DNA of 64,000 nucleotides from Sphingobacterium sp. UBA7855. GTDB lineage: Bacteria > Bacteroidota > Bacteroidia > Sphingobacteriales > Sphingobacteriaceae. Numbering within the stretch: position 1 is the stretch's first letter; each line of letters begins with the position of its first letter. The stretch spans positions 310,001 to 374,000 of the forward strand of contig DLST01000010.1 in assembly GCA_002500745.1 (NCBI GenBank). Direction: 5' to 3'. The notes beneath the pieces were generated by a model. The model was not told the origin of the DNA and did not search any database. It worked only from the letters and a program-made list of their open reading frames with translations. Positions 17,408-26,656 of this stretch are shown one piece after another. Made by a program: the position numbers and the translations under genes.

Positions 17408-19231
17408 ATGAAAACATATTTTAGGCTCTTATCGTTTGCTAAACCCATTGAGAAATTTGCAATCCCATATGTAATTTTCACGCTGATCACGGTTATTTTT
17501 AGTACATTAAATTTAGCATTGCTTGCTCCATTACTCCATACACTATTTAACGCTGGTAATGCGACCGTCGAAGCGGTAAAACCCGAGACTTATACCGACA
17601 TTCTCGCGTGGTTTAATTACTATGCAAGTGTTGCCAATAACCAGCTTGGAGCCTATGGCGCGTTAAAATACGTGTGTATTGTGATTGTAATTTCAGTTTT
17701 TATCAGCAATCTGTTTCGTTATTTCTGCCAACGTATCATGGAGAATTTTCGCATTCATACTTTACTCAAATTGCGCAGAGCGGTTTTTGATAACGTGATG
17801 AATCTGCATGTTGGCTATTTTACGGGACAGCGTAAAGGAGATATTGTATCGAAGGTTGCTTCCGATGTACAAGTTGTGCAGTATTCTGTTACAGGAACTT
17901 TACAAGTTGTTTTTAAAGAGCCTTTGCAGCTAATAGCGTATATTGTCATGCTGTTTAACATTTCAGCACAATTAACATTCTTTTCGCTCTTGGTTATTCC
18001 CATCTCTGGTTTTTTTATCGCAAGGATTGTTAAAAATCTCAAAACTCAGGCCCATGCTGCTCAGGAATCTTATGGAAACATGATATCCTATTTGGATGAA
18101 GCGTTGTCTGGCATCAAAATAATTAAAGCTTTTAATGCAGTATCATTTATTAAGGACAGGTTTCATAATGAAAACGAACACTATGCGAATATTGGCCGTA
18201 CTATGGCTAAGCGGCAACAGTTAAGTTCGCCAGTTTCTGAATTGCTTGGCGTTATTATGGTGGCAATTATTCTTCTGTATGGTGGTCATTTGGTCCTTTC
18301 GGGCGACAGAAGTCTGACCGCACCGGAGTTTATTGCCTACATCGCTATTTTTTCACAGGTCATGCGTCCTGCAAAAGCTTTAACGGATTCTTTTAGTGGT
18401 ATCCACAATGGTCTTGCCGCGGGTGAACGGGTTTTGGAACTTATTGATGAAAAGACTGAAGTGAAGGATTCCGAGGGTGCCAAACTTGTTAAAAGCTTTG
18501 AGAAAAGTATCGTATTTAACCAGGTGAGCTTTTCGTATAACCGAGACAAAGAAATCTTACAGCATATTGATTTAACGATAGAAAAAGGGAAAATCGTTGC
18601 ATTGGTAGGTCCCTCAGGCGGAGGTAAATCGACTTTAGTCGATTTAATTCCGAGATTTATGGACGTTACGGGTGGGCAGATTCTCTTTGATGGTACAGAT
18701 TTGAGGGCGCTAAACCAGGATTCTTTACGGGATATGATCGGTGTAGTGAATCAGGAATCTATTTTGTTTAATGATACGATCTTTAACAATATTGCTTTTG
18801 CCAATGTTTCTGCAAGTCCGGAGGAAGTAGAAGCTGCTGCACGGATTGCGAATGCACATGAATTTATTTTAAAAACGGAGCATGGTTACCAGACCAATAT
18901 TGGTGATAGGGGTGGCAAATTATCAGGTGGTCAACGTCAGCGCATATGTATTGCGCGAGCCGTCTTAAAAAATCCGCCAATTATGCTACTCGATGAAGCA
19001 ACTTCGGCTTTGGATACTGAATCTGAGAAATTGGTACAGGACTCTCTTTATAAATTAATGGATAATAGAACAACAGTTGTCATTGCGCATCGCTTAAGTA
19101 CCATTCAGAATGCAGACAAAATTGTTGTTATTGAAGCCGGGAAGATTGTAGAGATGGGCAGTCATAGTGAGCTGATACAGCGTGAAGGATTGTATCGAAA
19201 ATTAATCGAAATGCAACAATTTACAGACTAG
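17408..19231 (+). CDS. ABC exporter, MsbA-like (fused permease and ATPase)
   Basis: 607 residues. The first about 325 form a six-helix type I exporter membrane domain. The rest is the ATPase: Walker A GPSGGGKST (about 400), signature LSGGQRQRI, Walker B IMLLDEATSALD, and the switch His in VIAHRLST. A complete half-transporter that should work as a homodimer, exporting a lipid or other amphiphile across the inner membrane. MsbA (lipid A core flippase) is the usual name for such proteins in Gram-negatives, but specificity cannot be read from sequence. It is followed after about 100 nt by mqnE and probably transcribed separately. Confidence 0.88.
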   Translation: MKTYFRLLSFAKPIEKFAIPYVIFTLITVIFSTLNLALLAPLLHTLFNAGNATVEAVKPETYTDILAWFNYYASVANNQLGAYGALKYVCIVIVISVFISNLFRYFCQRIMENFRIHTLLKLRRAVFDNVMNLHVGYFTGQRKGDIVSKVASDVQVVQYSVTGTLQVVFKEPLQLIAYIVMLFNISAQLTFFSLLVIPISGFFIARIVKNLKTQAHAAQESYGNMISYLDEALSGIKIIKAFNAVSFIKDRFHNENEHYANIGRTMAKRQQLSSPVSELLGVIMVAIILLYGGHLVLSGDRSLTAPEFIAYIAIFSQVMRPAKALTDSFSGIHNGLAAGERVLELIDEKTEVKDSEGAKLVKSFEKSIVFNQVSFSYNRDKEILQHIDLTIEKGKIVALVGPSGGGKSTLVDLIPRFMDVTGGQILFDGTDLRALNQDSLRDMIGVVNQESILFNDTIFNNIAFANVSASPEEVEAAARIANAHEFILKTEHGYQTNIGDRGGKLSGGQRQRICIARAVLKNPPIMLLDEATSALDTESEKLVQDSLYKLMDNRTTVVIAHRLSTIQNADKIVVIEAGKIVEMGSHSELIQREGLYRKLIEMQQFTD

Positions 19232-19260
19232 GACACTTTTTAAGCGCTTTGTCAAATTAG

Positions 19261-19290
19261 TTGTTAACACATTTTTTATTATAACTTTTG
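19261..19290 (+). promoter_or_regulatory. Possible mqnE promoter
   Basis: TTG at 19261 and TAACTTTTG at 19282-19290, one base longer than TAnnTTTG, 18 nt apart. A GGAG at 19321 lies 9 nt before the mqnE ATG. Confidence 0.35.
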
Positions 19291-19333
19291 TAGCCTTTTC
19301 GGTACATTTGATTTAAGATAGGAGATAGATTTA

Positions 19334-20533
19334 ATGAACGCAATGGATAAATTGAATTTCTTGATTAACGACAAAAACTTAGCGGTTGAATTGAGAAATA
19401 TAGCGGAGAAAGTTTTGCGAGAGGAGCGTATCACGTTTGATGAAGGGGTTCTTTTGTATGAAAAAGGGGAGTTGGGGTATCTTGGAGTACTTGCGAATTA
19501 TATCCGTGAGAAGCGGCATGGTGACCGTACTTTTTTCAATCGTAATTTTCACATCGAGCCGACCAATGTCTGTGTCTATGACTGTAAGTTCTGTTCATAT
19601 TCGAGGCTCATAAAAGAGCGGGCAGAAGGCTGGGAGATGGAGGTTGACGGTATGATGGATATTGTCAAAAAATATGACAATGAGCCTGTGACGGAAGTTC
19701 ATATCACAGGAGGTGTCGTTCCTAAACAAAACCTCGAGTTTTACGCCGATTTTTTCCGTAGATGTAAGGAGCACCGTCCTGAACTTCATATCAAAGGACT
19801 TACACCTGTTGAATATTACTATATTTTTAAGAAGGCAAAACTGAGCCATTACGATGGCCTCAAGTATTTGCAATCTTGCGGGTTGGATTCTATGCCGGGA
19901 GGAGGTGCAGAGATTTTTCATCCAGAAGTAAGAGTACAGATCGCGCATGATAAATGTACGGCTGAACAATGGTTAGATATTCACGAGCAGGCACACAAGC
20001 TAGGTATGCACACCAACGCAACCATGCTTTATGGTCATATCGAACAGTTTTGGCACCGCGTAGATCACATGGATCGCTTAAGACAATTGCAGGATAAGAC
20101 GGGGGGCTTTCAGACATTTATTCCCTTGAAATTTAGAAATAAAGGGAACCAAATGTCCCATATTCCAGAAGTATCTGTGATAGAGGACTTGAGAAATTAT
20201 GCCGTTGCTCGGATATACATGGATAATTTTGATCACATCAAGGCCTACTGGGCAATGATTTCAAGAGATACAGCGCAGCTATCCTTGGCCTTTGGCGTAG
20301 ATGATATCGATGGAACACTGGACGATACAACAAAGATATACAGCATGGCAGGAGCGGAGGAGCAAAAGCCGGGAATGACCACCCAAGAAGTTGTTGAACT
20401 CATAAAAAATGTTGGACGTCATCCTATTGAAAGAGATACACTGTATAACGTGGTTACAGATTATAAAGATGTTGTGTTTGATCACGGTAACCAAAAGAAA
20501 AGTTATTACGCATTACCTGTTGTTAATTCATAA
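19334..20533 (+). CDS. mqnE: Aminodeoxyfutalosine synthase MqnE
   Basis: 399 residues, radical SAM. It joins the product of MqnA to SAM-derived adenosine in the futalosine route to menaquinone. Seen: the 4Fe-4S motif Cys80-x3-Cys84-x2-Cys87 in TNVCVYDCKFCSYSR, EVHITGGVVPK, GLDSMPGGGAEIF, NATMLYGHIE and FQTFIPLKFRN. The last three separate MqnE from MqnC. First gene of a three-gene run mqnE, histidine phosphatase, mqnA. Menaquinone would be the respiratory quinone of this organism. Confidence 0.93.
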   Translation: MNAMDKLNFLINDKNLAVELRNIAEKVLREERITFDEGVLLYEKGELGYLGVLANYIREKRHGDRTFFNRNFHIEPTNVCVYDCKFCSYSRLIKERAEGWEMEVDGMMDIVKKYDNEPVTEVHITGGVVPKQNLEFYADFFRRCKEHRPELHIKGLTPVEYYYIFKKAKLSHYDGLKYLQSCGLDSMPGGGAEIFHPEVRVQIAHDKCTAEQWLDIHEQAHKLGMHTNATMLYGHIEQFWHRVDHMDRLRQLQDKTGGFQTFIPLKFRNKGNQMSHIPEVSVIEDLRNYAVARIYMDNFDHIKAYWAMISRDTAQLSLAFGVDDIDGTLDDTTKIYSMAGAEEQKPGMTTQEVVELIKNVGRHPIERDTLYNVVTDYKDVVFDHGNQKKSYYALPVVNS

Positions 20534-20546
20534 CTAGACTCATACT

Positions 20547-21173
20547 TTGAAAAAGACATTTTATTTTATACGGCACGGACAGACTGATCTAAATTTAAAA
20601 GGCATTGTACAGGGGAGAGGGGTTAATTCGCCGCTGAACACGATGGGGGTAGCGCAAGCTCAGGCTTTCTTTGATCGTTACAGTAACGTGCCTTTTGATA
20701 AAATATATACCTCTACCTTATTGCGCACGCATCAAACTGTACAGGGATTTCTTGATTTGAACGTACCTTGGGAACAACTCGTTGGATTGGATGAAATAAG
20801 CTGGGGAGTTTATGAGGGAAAAGAGCAAACACCGGAGTTGTTAGCTGGTTTTGAAAAATTAGTCGCAGCATGGCGCAACGGAGAATTGGATGTCAGTATT
20901 GAAAACGGAGAGTCTCCCAATGAGCTGATGGCTCGTCAACGGGTCGCTTTGGATCATATGCTTGCTCAGACAGACGAAGAGAATATTCTCGTATGTATGC
21001 ACGGACGTGCATTAAGGATCATGCTTTGCCTCATGACGGGCGTAGAGGCCCGTTATATGGATGATTTTCCGCACACCAATACTGCTTTATATAAATTGCA
21101 GTATGATAATGGTCAATTTGAGATTGTAGACCATTACAATATTGCACACTTAGAAGCATTGATAGATGAATAA
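20547..21173 (+). CDS. Histidine-phosphatase family protein (phosphoglycerate mutase-like)
   Basis: 208 residues. Seen: the phospho-acceptor RHG at residues 9-11 (FYFIRHGQTDLN), YTSTLLRTHQT, and the second His in LVCMHGRALR. The start must be the TTG at 20547: an in-frame stop (TAG at 20535) lies just upstream and the first ATG comes after the catalytic motif. It is 13 nt after mqnE, and its TAA overlaps the mqnA ATG by 8 bp, so it is firmly inside the menaquinone operon. No phosphatase step is known in that pathway. The substrate is unknown. Confidence 0.88.
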   Translation: MKKTFYFIRHGQTDLNLKGIVQGRGVNSPLNTMGVAQAQAFFDRYSNVPFDKIYTSTLLRTHQTVQGFLDLNVPWEQLVGLDEISWGVYEGKEQTPELLAGFEKLVAAWRNGELDVSIENGESPNELMARQRVALDHMLAQTDEENILVCMHGRALRIMLCLMTGVEARYMDDFPHTNTALYKLQYDNGQFEIVDHYNIAHLEALIDE

Positions 21174-21894
21174 AATTAGAGTTTCTGCCGTATCGTATAC
21201 AAATACGTATCCATTTCTGAACGGTATACGTCAATCAAAAATAATGGAGCAGATTGACTTGAGTGTCGATTATCCAAGCGCATGTGCACAGAAAGTAATT
21301 GATAACGAAGCCGATATCGGTATTATCCCGACAGCTGCTTTATTAAGTCTTCCTGAATATTATATTAATACAGATTTTTGTATAGGTACAGAAGGTGCCG
21401 TCGATTCCGTATTTATTTTTGCTAATAGACCTATTGAAGAGGTGGAAACCTTACGTTTGGATAAGCAATCGCGTACATCAAATGGATTAGCCCGTATATT
21501 GATTAAGAATTATTGGAAGAAAGAAGTAGAATTGGTCACGGACGAATCTGTCGAGGCAGATGCTTATGTGTTAATCGGAGATCGCACCTTCGGCAAAAAG
21601 GACACAGTTCCATACCTCTACGATCTGGGAAAAGAGTGGTTTTATTTTACAGGATTGCCCTTCGCTTTCGCTTTATGGGTAAGCAATAAAGAGCTTCCAG
21701 TATCTTTTGTGGAACAATTTAATGAGGCTTTATCGTATGGTGTGGAACATGCAACCGACGTTATTGCCGGTCTACCCGAGTTTAAAGGCTTCGATTACAC
21801 AAAATATTTAACACAGCATCTCGATTTCCATTTAACAGATAAAAAGCGGGAGGCTGTCCAATTGTATCTTCGTTATTTAAAAGCATTGGATTAA
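21166..21894 (+). CDS. mqnA: Chorismate dehydratase MqnA
   Basis: 242 residues with a periplasmic-binding-protein-like fold but no signal peptide. It converts chorismate to 3-enolpyruvylbenzoate, the first committed step of the futalosine menaquinone pathway. Seen: RVSAVSYTNTYPFLNGI at the N-terminus, PSACAQKVIDNEADIGIIPTA, CIGTEGAVDSVFIF, SRTSNGLARIL and GLPFAFALWV. It overlaps the preceding histidine phosphatase gene by 8 bp. MqnB, MqnC and MqnD are not in the window. Confidence 0.93.
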   Translation: MNKIRVSAVSYTNTYPFLNGIRQSKIMEQIDLSVDYPSACAQKVIDNEADIGIIPTAALLSLPEYYINTDFCIGTEGAVDSVFIFANRPIEEVETLRLDKQSRTSNGLARILIKNYWKKEVELVTDESVEADAYVLIGDRTFGKKDTVPYLYDLGKEWFYFTGLPFAFALWVSNKELPVSFVEQFNEALSYGVEHATDVIAGLPEFKGFDYTKYLTQHLDFHLTDKKREAVQLYLRYLKALD

Positions 21895-22255
21895 TCGTGG
21901 GGTCTTCTACCTAAGCGGATTAATGTTTTAAAATTACTACCTTAAATATTTTCGGATTCGATCGCCAGATGAGCTATTTACATTGATATACAATGCTTAT
22001 CTGGCGATTTTATATGTCGTCTAAACTCGACCTTCATTATTCTTATCATCGAACTTTTCTTTCATCAGATTTACATGAATAAGTAAGTCAGATTACCGTA
22101 TTATTTATCCTTATATTGCCTTTGCTAACGGCTGATTTTAACCATATGTCACTCAATTCGTCATTCGAAATAGTATAACACAAATTCCTGGAAAAAGAAA
22201 TGCAAGCCCAAAATTTGATTCATACTTGGATTTCTAATAGACTATGTATGCGTCA
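21895..22255. other. Intergenic region after mqnA
   Basis: About 360 bp between the mqn operon and the convergent helicase gene. It holds the long hairpin at 21961-22008. I see nothing else in the remaining AT-rich sequence. Confidence 0.6.
21961..22012 (+). terminator. Long-stem terminator of the mqn operon
   Basis: ATCGCCAGATGAGC pairs with GCTTATCTGGCGAT (14 bp, one G-T pair). The 20-nt loop contains a small ATTG...CAAT stem. TTTTATAT follows. Confidence 0.65.
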
Positions 22256-23560
22256 TTAGGTGCGTCCAATTTTCACTTTACGCCCCTTAATTTTTTGACC
22301 ATTGGCTTTATTAATAATAATAGAAGCAAATTTTCTTCTAACAGCGACGTAGGCCGATTTGTCTTTTACTTCTATAATACCAATGTCATCCTTCTCAATC
22401 CCTTCTAAATTGAGCAAAAATCCGACAATATCAATTTTGTTGATCTTATCCTTTCGCCCGGCACTAATATAAAGTGTTGCAAATGGTGAGTTTTGAGGGA
22501 GGTCATAGAATTCCGGAAATTCTTCCTCAGGTATTTCTATTGGAATGTAAGGGTATATTTCTTCTGGTTTGAGGATTACATAGACATCACCTTGCGCTTG
22601 CATACGGGCTGTACGTCCATTGCGGTGAATAAAGTCGTCTTCTTTGTGCGGCAACTGGTAATGTATAATGGCATCAACTTCTGGAATATCTAATCCCCTT
22701 GCAGCAAGGTCTGTTGTGATCAGTACATGATTAGAATGGTTTCGGAATTTGAGAAGTGCCAGCTCGCGATCCTGCTGTTCAAGTCCGCCATGAAAGGTAT
22801 CGTGGATAATATTGCGATTGTCCAGAAGTTCACTAATGTGATCTACTGCATCGCGGTGATTGCAGAAGATAATCATTTTTTTTGTGCCAATCTTGCAGAT
22901 GAGCTTAAGTAGTGCCTCTAATTTCTTCTGAACGGGAGCAACTACTTTTTTAATCGTAATCTGCGGGTTATGTTTCGCGTTATGAAGAAAGTCAACAAGA
23001 ATAGGCTGCTTTATTTGTGTGAACGGTGGGAGCGTATCCATCATCGTTGCGGAAGTTAATATTCTTGACTTAATCGTAGGGATATGTTGAATAATAAAAT
23101 CCATTTGATGCTGGAATCCGAGTTCCAATGATTTATCAAACTCGTCAAGCACAAGAGTGTGGATGTTGGAGGGATCAAAATTTTGCTCTTCAATATGCTG
23201 TTTTATACGTCCTGGTGTTCCAATGATAATTCCAGGTGCATCCTTGAAGGCATTTTTTTCGATCCGTGTACTATGTCCACCATATGCGCAGGTGATTTTG
23301 TGGCCTGTCGCTACCTTGCGCAGCACTTGTTCAATCTGTAAAGCAAGTTCACGGGTAGGCACTACTATTAATACTTGAACTTTTCGGACCTCCATCTTCA
23401 ATTGTTGCAAAACGAGTAATGAAAAGGCTAAAGTTTTGCCAGACCCTGTGGGCGAAAGTAATAGGAAATCCTGGTCCTTCTGATACGATTCCAGTACCCT
23501 TTCTTGCATTTCATTCAACGATGAAATATGTAATTTGTCTAAAATAGCTTTTAACTGCAT
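22256..23560 (-). CDS. DEAD-box RNA helicase, DbpA-like
   Basis: 434 residues. Seen: Q-motif (NEMQERVL), Walker A SPTGSGKT (36-43), PTRELALQ, TPGRI, motif II Asp-Glu-Phe-Asp at 139-142, SATMM, DLAARGLDIPEVD and HRNGRTARM. A C-terminal DbpA RRM-like domain of about 75 residues starts around 360. In DbpA this domain binds 23S rRNA helix 92, so a role in large ribosomal subunit assembly is likely. The third motif II residue is Phe instead of Ala. A TATTTTTG promoter element ends 4 nt before the ATG, predicting a leaderless mRNA. Confidence 0.9.
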   Translation of the reverse strand: MQLKAILDKLHISSLNEMQERVLESYQKDQDFLLLSPTGSGKTLAFSLLVLQQLKMEVRKVQVLIVVPTRELALQIEQVLRKVATGHKITCAYGGHSTRIEKNAFKDAPGIIIGTPGRIKQHIEEQNFDPSNIHTLVLDEFDKSLELGFQHQMDFIIQHIPTIKSRILTSATMMDTLPPFTQIKQPILVDFLHNAKHNPQITIKKVVAPVQKKLEALLKLICKIGTKKMIIFCNHRDAVDHISELLDNRNIIHDTFHGGLEQQDRELALLKFRNHSNHVLITTDLAARGLDIPEVDAIIHYQLPHKEDDFIHRNGRTARMQAQGDVYVILKPEEIYPYIPIEIPEEEFPEFYDLPQNSPFATLYISAGRKDKINKIDIVGFLLNLEGIEKDDIGIIEVKDKSAYVAVRRKFASIIINKANGQKIKGRKVKIGRT

Positions 23561-23564
23561 TCAA

Positions 23565-23572
23565 CAAAAATA
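23565..23572 (-). promoter_or_regulatory. -7 element abutting the helicase start
   Basis: TATTTTTG-TTGA-ATG on the minus strand. The spacing places the transcription start at or within 2 nt of the ATG. No clear -33 box. Confidence 0.5.
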
Positions 23573-23739
23573 CGAAATACTAGCAGTCTGCAGAGAAGAT
23601 ATAGGATGAATATCCAGGCCCAAGCTAATCGATACAATAAACACCAGGTTACGGATCTACAAAAGATAATTACCGGGTGCTTATTTGTAGGATAAGTGGA
23701 ATGTGGATAGTGACACGTCGATTCTTAATAGGTATCGTT

Positions 23740-24786
23740 TTATAAGATATCAATACCTTCTCTTCTTAAAGACTCTTTTTTGCCCTCTTCCCATATACTG
23801 ACTTGGACTTCGCCTATATGCTGTTTCTTTAGCATAAACATACAGACGCGGGATTGTCCGATACCTCCGCCCATGGATTCAGGCAATTCATCATTAAGCA
23901 GCATGCTGTGAAAAGTCAGTTTTGATTTTTCTGTGCAGTTCCTGATTTCCATTTGATGTGCTAGAGCCATTTTATCAACGCGAATTCCCATAGATGAGAG
24001 TTCAAAAGCTGAATTTAAAATTGGGTTCCATACAAGAATATCTCCGTTCAGTCCTTTGTGACCGGCTTCATTAGCTGTACTCCAGTCGTCGTAATCCGCT
24101 GCGCGGCCATCGTGAGCTACGCCATTGCTGAGGGCACCTCCAATTCCGTGTAAGAATACGGCACCGTGTTCTTTTGTAATGGCATTTTCACGTTCTTTTG
24201 CGGTTAGGTTGGGATATTTTTGCAGCAAGTCTTCAGATGAAATAAAAGTAATGGTTTCTGGAAGAATAGCTTTTATATGTGGATACTTGTTTTCAACCTC
24301 TAATTCGGTAAACCGCAAAGCTTCATAAATTTTTAGTACTGTTTCCTTTAACGAAGCCAAATTGCGTTGATTTTTATCGATTACCTTTTCCCAGTCCCAT
24401 TGGTCTACATAGATGGAGTGAATAGGCGTGTAATCTTCATCAGGACGCAGTGCTTTCATATCTGTAACGATGCCTTCGCCAGATAACATCTCGAGCTCTT
24501 TTAAACGTACTCTTTTCCATTTTGCAAGGGAATGTACGACGACAGCTCTTTTTTCATTCAATGATTTTATTGGAAATGATACCGGACGCTCTATTCCATT
24601 CAGGTCATCGTTTAACCCGGTCCCGTCCAAAACCACCAGTGGTGAAGAGATTGGAATTAAATTTAAGGCTTTTTTTAATTGTTGAACAAATGTATCTTTA
24701 ACGAAGCTGATAGCAACTTCGGTATGTATAAGTTTTCTTCCCTCCATATGTGTTAAATGAAATACCATGCGCGGACTGGTACGCAT
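23740..24786 (-). CDS. asnA: Aspartate-ammonia ligase (asparagine synthetase A)
   Basis: 348 residues, close to the class II tRNA-synthetase-like AsnA fold. It makes asparagine from aspartate, ammonia and ATP. Seen: GTGLNDDLNGIERPVSF, VVHSLAKWKR, MKALRPDEDYTPIHSIYVDQWDWE, GAVFLHGIGG, GLNGDILVWNP, FELSSMGIRVD and GGGIGQSR. The ATG at 24786 gives the length seen in Bacteroidota; the ATG at 24747 would match the shorter enterobacterial form. Monocistronic, with a TACTTTTG promoter element 32 nt upstream. Confidence 0.93.
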   Translation of the reverse strand: MRTSPRMVFHLTHMEGRKLIHTEVAISFVKDTFVQQLKKALNLIPISSPLVVLDGTGLNDDLNGIERPVSFPIKSLNEKRAVVVHSLAKWKRVRLKELEMLSGEGIVTDMKALRPDEDYTPIHSIYVDQWDWEKVIDKNQRNLASLKETVLKIYEALRFTELEVENKYPHIKAILPETITFISSEDLLQKYPNLTAKERENAITKEHGAVFLHGIGGALSNGVAHDGRAADYDDWSTANEAGHKGLNGDILVWNPILNSAFELSSMGIRVDKMALAHQMEIRNCTEKSKLTFHSMLLNDELPESMGGGIGQSRVCMFMLKKQHIGEVQVSIWEEGKKESLRREGIDIL

Positions 24787-24818
24787 AGTTTTTATTTTTT
24801 TTATTCAGTTATTTCCTA

Positions 24819-24826
24819 CAAAAGTA
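24819..24826 (-). promoter_or_regulatory. -7 promoter element of asnA
   Basis: TACTTTTG on the minus strand fits TAnnTTTG and lies 32 nt before the start. The -33 box is not clear. Confidence 0.45.
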
Positions 24827-24984
24827 TGAAAATATCATTGGTTAATGTGTTTAATTGTCTTTTTTAATATTTATCTATTAAAAACTTGAAAAAATAAAAA
24901 AAATCTAACAAAATGGAGATAGGTTAATATTTAATTACAAAACTAATAATCTTTTGAATCGCCAAAAAGTGTTGGGTTACTTAC

Positions 24985-25019
24985 CAAAAGAGCCTTGAAG
25001 TAAATTCAAGGCCCTTTTG
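24985..25019 (-). terminator. Terminator of iscA
   Basis: CAAAAGAGCCTTGAA pairs with TTCAAGGCCCTTTTG (15 bp, one mismatch) around a 5-nt loop, 24 nt past the iscA stop. Confidence 0.75.
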
Positions 25020-25043
25020 TATAGACTGCATTAGCGGTATAAG

Positions 25044-25370
25044 TTATACGGAGAAGCTTTCGCCGCAAGCGCAAGTGCGACTTGCATTGGGATTGTGAAA
25101 TTCAAATCCCTTTCCATCCAGACCGTCTGAATAATCCAGCTCTGTACCAGCTAAATATAAAAATGATTTAATATCTAAACAGACTCTCACTCCTTTATCT
25201 TCAAAAAATTGATCACCTTTTTTTTCTTCATTGTCGAAGTTAAGCTTATAGCTTAAACCCGAGCACCCCCCACTTTCTACAGCAACGCGCACAAAGTAAT
25301 TGCTGTCATATTGCTCATCCTTCATGATTTCCTCGATACGAGTTTTTGCCTTGTCAGTAACTGTAATCAT
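25044..25370 (-). CDS. HesB/IscA-family iron-sulfur cluster assembly protein
   Basis: 108 residues. Seen: the three conserved cysteines as GGCSGLSYKL and the C-terminal CACGESF, spaced as in A-type carriers. It delivers Fe-S clusters to client enzymes such as the radical SAM protein MqnE. The frame is open to 25406, but the ATG at 25370 matches the family start. It lies 81 nt after iscS on the same strand and has its own TATCTTTG element in that gap, so it can be expressed apart from the desulfurase. Confidence 0.9.
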   Translation of the reverse strand: MITVTDKAKTRIEEIMKDEQYDSNYFVRVAVESGGCSGLSYKLNFDNEEKKGDQFFEDKGVRVCLDIKSFLYLAGTELDYSDGLDGKGFEFHNPNASRTCACGESFSV

Positions 25371-25391
25371 AGTATTATCCTTTGTATAAAG

Positions 25392-25399
25392 CAAAGATA
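25392..25399 (-). promoter_or_regulatory. -7 promoter element of iscA
   Basis: TATCTTTG on the minus strand, a perfect TAnnTTTG, in the iscS-iscA gap, 21 nt before the chosen start. Confidence 0.55.
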
Positions 25400-25451
25400 C
25401 GTACAATCTTGCTATATTTCTGCTGTATTAAAGTTTTTAGAATGTCATAAA

Positions 25452-26630
25452 TTATTTGATCAGCCTATCTTTGTACATTTGCCATATAGGTGAATGATCA
25501 CGTATTTTTTTGACGGCTTCCTTGATCATTTCCGCGCAATGGAAAATCTCCTCTTCCGTGGTCAATAGGCTTAAGCTAAATCGAATAGCAGATAATGCAT
25601 TTTCTTTAGACTGTCCCATCGCCATTAACACATGGGAAGGCTCTCTGGATCCAGTCACGCAAGCGGAACCAGAGGAAAGTGCCAGTTTTGGGCAGGTATT
25701 CATTATTTCGCCGGCTAGGATATGTCGGAAACTGATGTAACTTGTATTTGGTAGACGCGGTACATTTCCTCCATGAATGATGATTTCGGGAATATCGCTT
25801 AACAACTTTTCTAAAAGGTCACGGTTCCTTCCTACTGTGCTATATAATGCGGGATGAATGATTGAGATTGCCTTTCCAAGTCCTACGATTGCAGGGACGT
25901 TGTATGTACCGCCTCTAAATTCATTTTCCTGGCCTCCACCTGTGATGAGCTGGCTAATTTGAATGGGTTTAGATTTTCTCCGAATGTAGAGTGCGCCGAC
26001 TCCTTTTGGTCCATGGACTTTGTGGGCACTTAAGCAGAGTACATCAATATTCAGCTGCTGTAAATCAATATTGACTTTTCCAATGGCCTGTGTTGCATCA
26101 CAAAAAAATAAAACATTTTTTTCGGTGCAGATTTTGGCAATATCTGTTATCGGAGCCAATATACCTGTTTCGTTGTTGGCCGCCATAATACAGACCAATA
26201 TTGTTTGCTCGGTTATCGCATTTCTCAGATCATCCAGGGCAATCATCCCCTGGATGTCGACTGGGAGATAGGTAACATGTGCTCCTTTTTTAGCCAATTG
26301 CTCACAGCAACTTAATACGGCTTTATGTTCCGTTGCGACGGTGATAATGTGCTTTCCTTTCGATTGATATTTTTCGAATATACCTTTAATGACGGTATTG
26401 ATACTCTCCGTCGCGCCAGAATTGAAGAATATTTCTTTCGGAGCACAGTTAAGCGCAGCTGCAATATCGCTGCGGGCTTGCTGTACCGCAGAATTGGCTT
26501 CACGGCCCATTTGGTGATAGACACTTGATGCATTTGCATAGTTTTGGATGAAGTAGGGTGTCATTTCATTCCATACTTCGTCCAAAATACGCGTGGTGGC
26601 ATTATTGTCTAAATATATTATATCCTTCAT
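25452..26630 (-). CDS. Cysteine desulfurase (IscS/NifS family)
   Basis: 392 residues, PLP enzyme. It releases sulfur from cysteine as a persulfide for Fe-S clusters and thiolation. Seen: YLDNNATTRIL, FNSGATESIN, ATEHKAVL, the PLP Lys204 in SAHKVHGPKG, RGGTYNVPAIVG, and the sulfur-carrying Cys324 in SSGSACVTGSREPSHVL. The long flexible loop around Cys324 puts it in class I (IscS/NifS), not SufS. No scaffold (iscU) gene is adjacent. Downstream of the DUF983 gene by 26 nt, so likely in one transcript with AraC and DUF983. Confidence 0.92.
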   Translation of the reverse strand: MKDIIYLDNNATTRILDEVWNEMTPYFIQNYANASSVYHQMGREANSAVQQARSDIAAALNCAPKEIFFNSGATESINTVIKGIFEKYQSKGKHIITVATEHKAVLSCCEQLAKKGAHVTYLPVDIQGMIALDDLRNAITEQTILVCIMAANNETGILAPITDIAKICTEKNVLFFCDATQAIGKVNIDLQQLNIDVLCLSAHKVHGPKGVGALYIRRKSKPIQISQLITGGGQENEFRGGTYNVPAIVGLGKAISIIHPALYSTVGRNRDLLEKLLSDIPEIIIHGGNVPRLPNTSYISFRHILAGEIMNTCPKLALSSGSACVTGSREPSHVLMAMGQSKENALSAIRFSLSLLTTEEEIFHCAEMIKEAVKKIRDHSPIWQMYKDRLIK

Positions 26631-26656
26631 TCGGTTAAAGATATGAATAATGAAAG

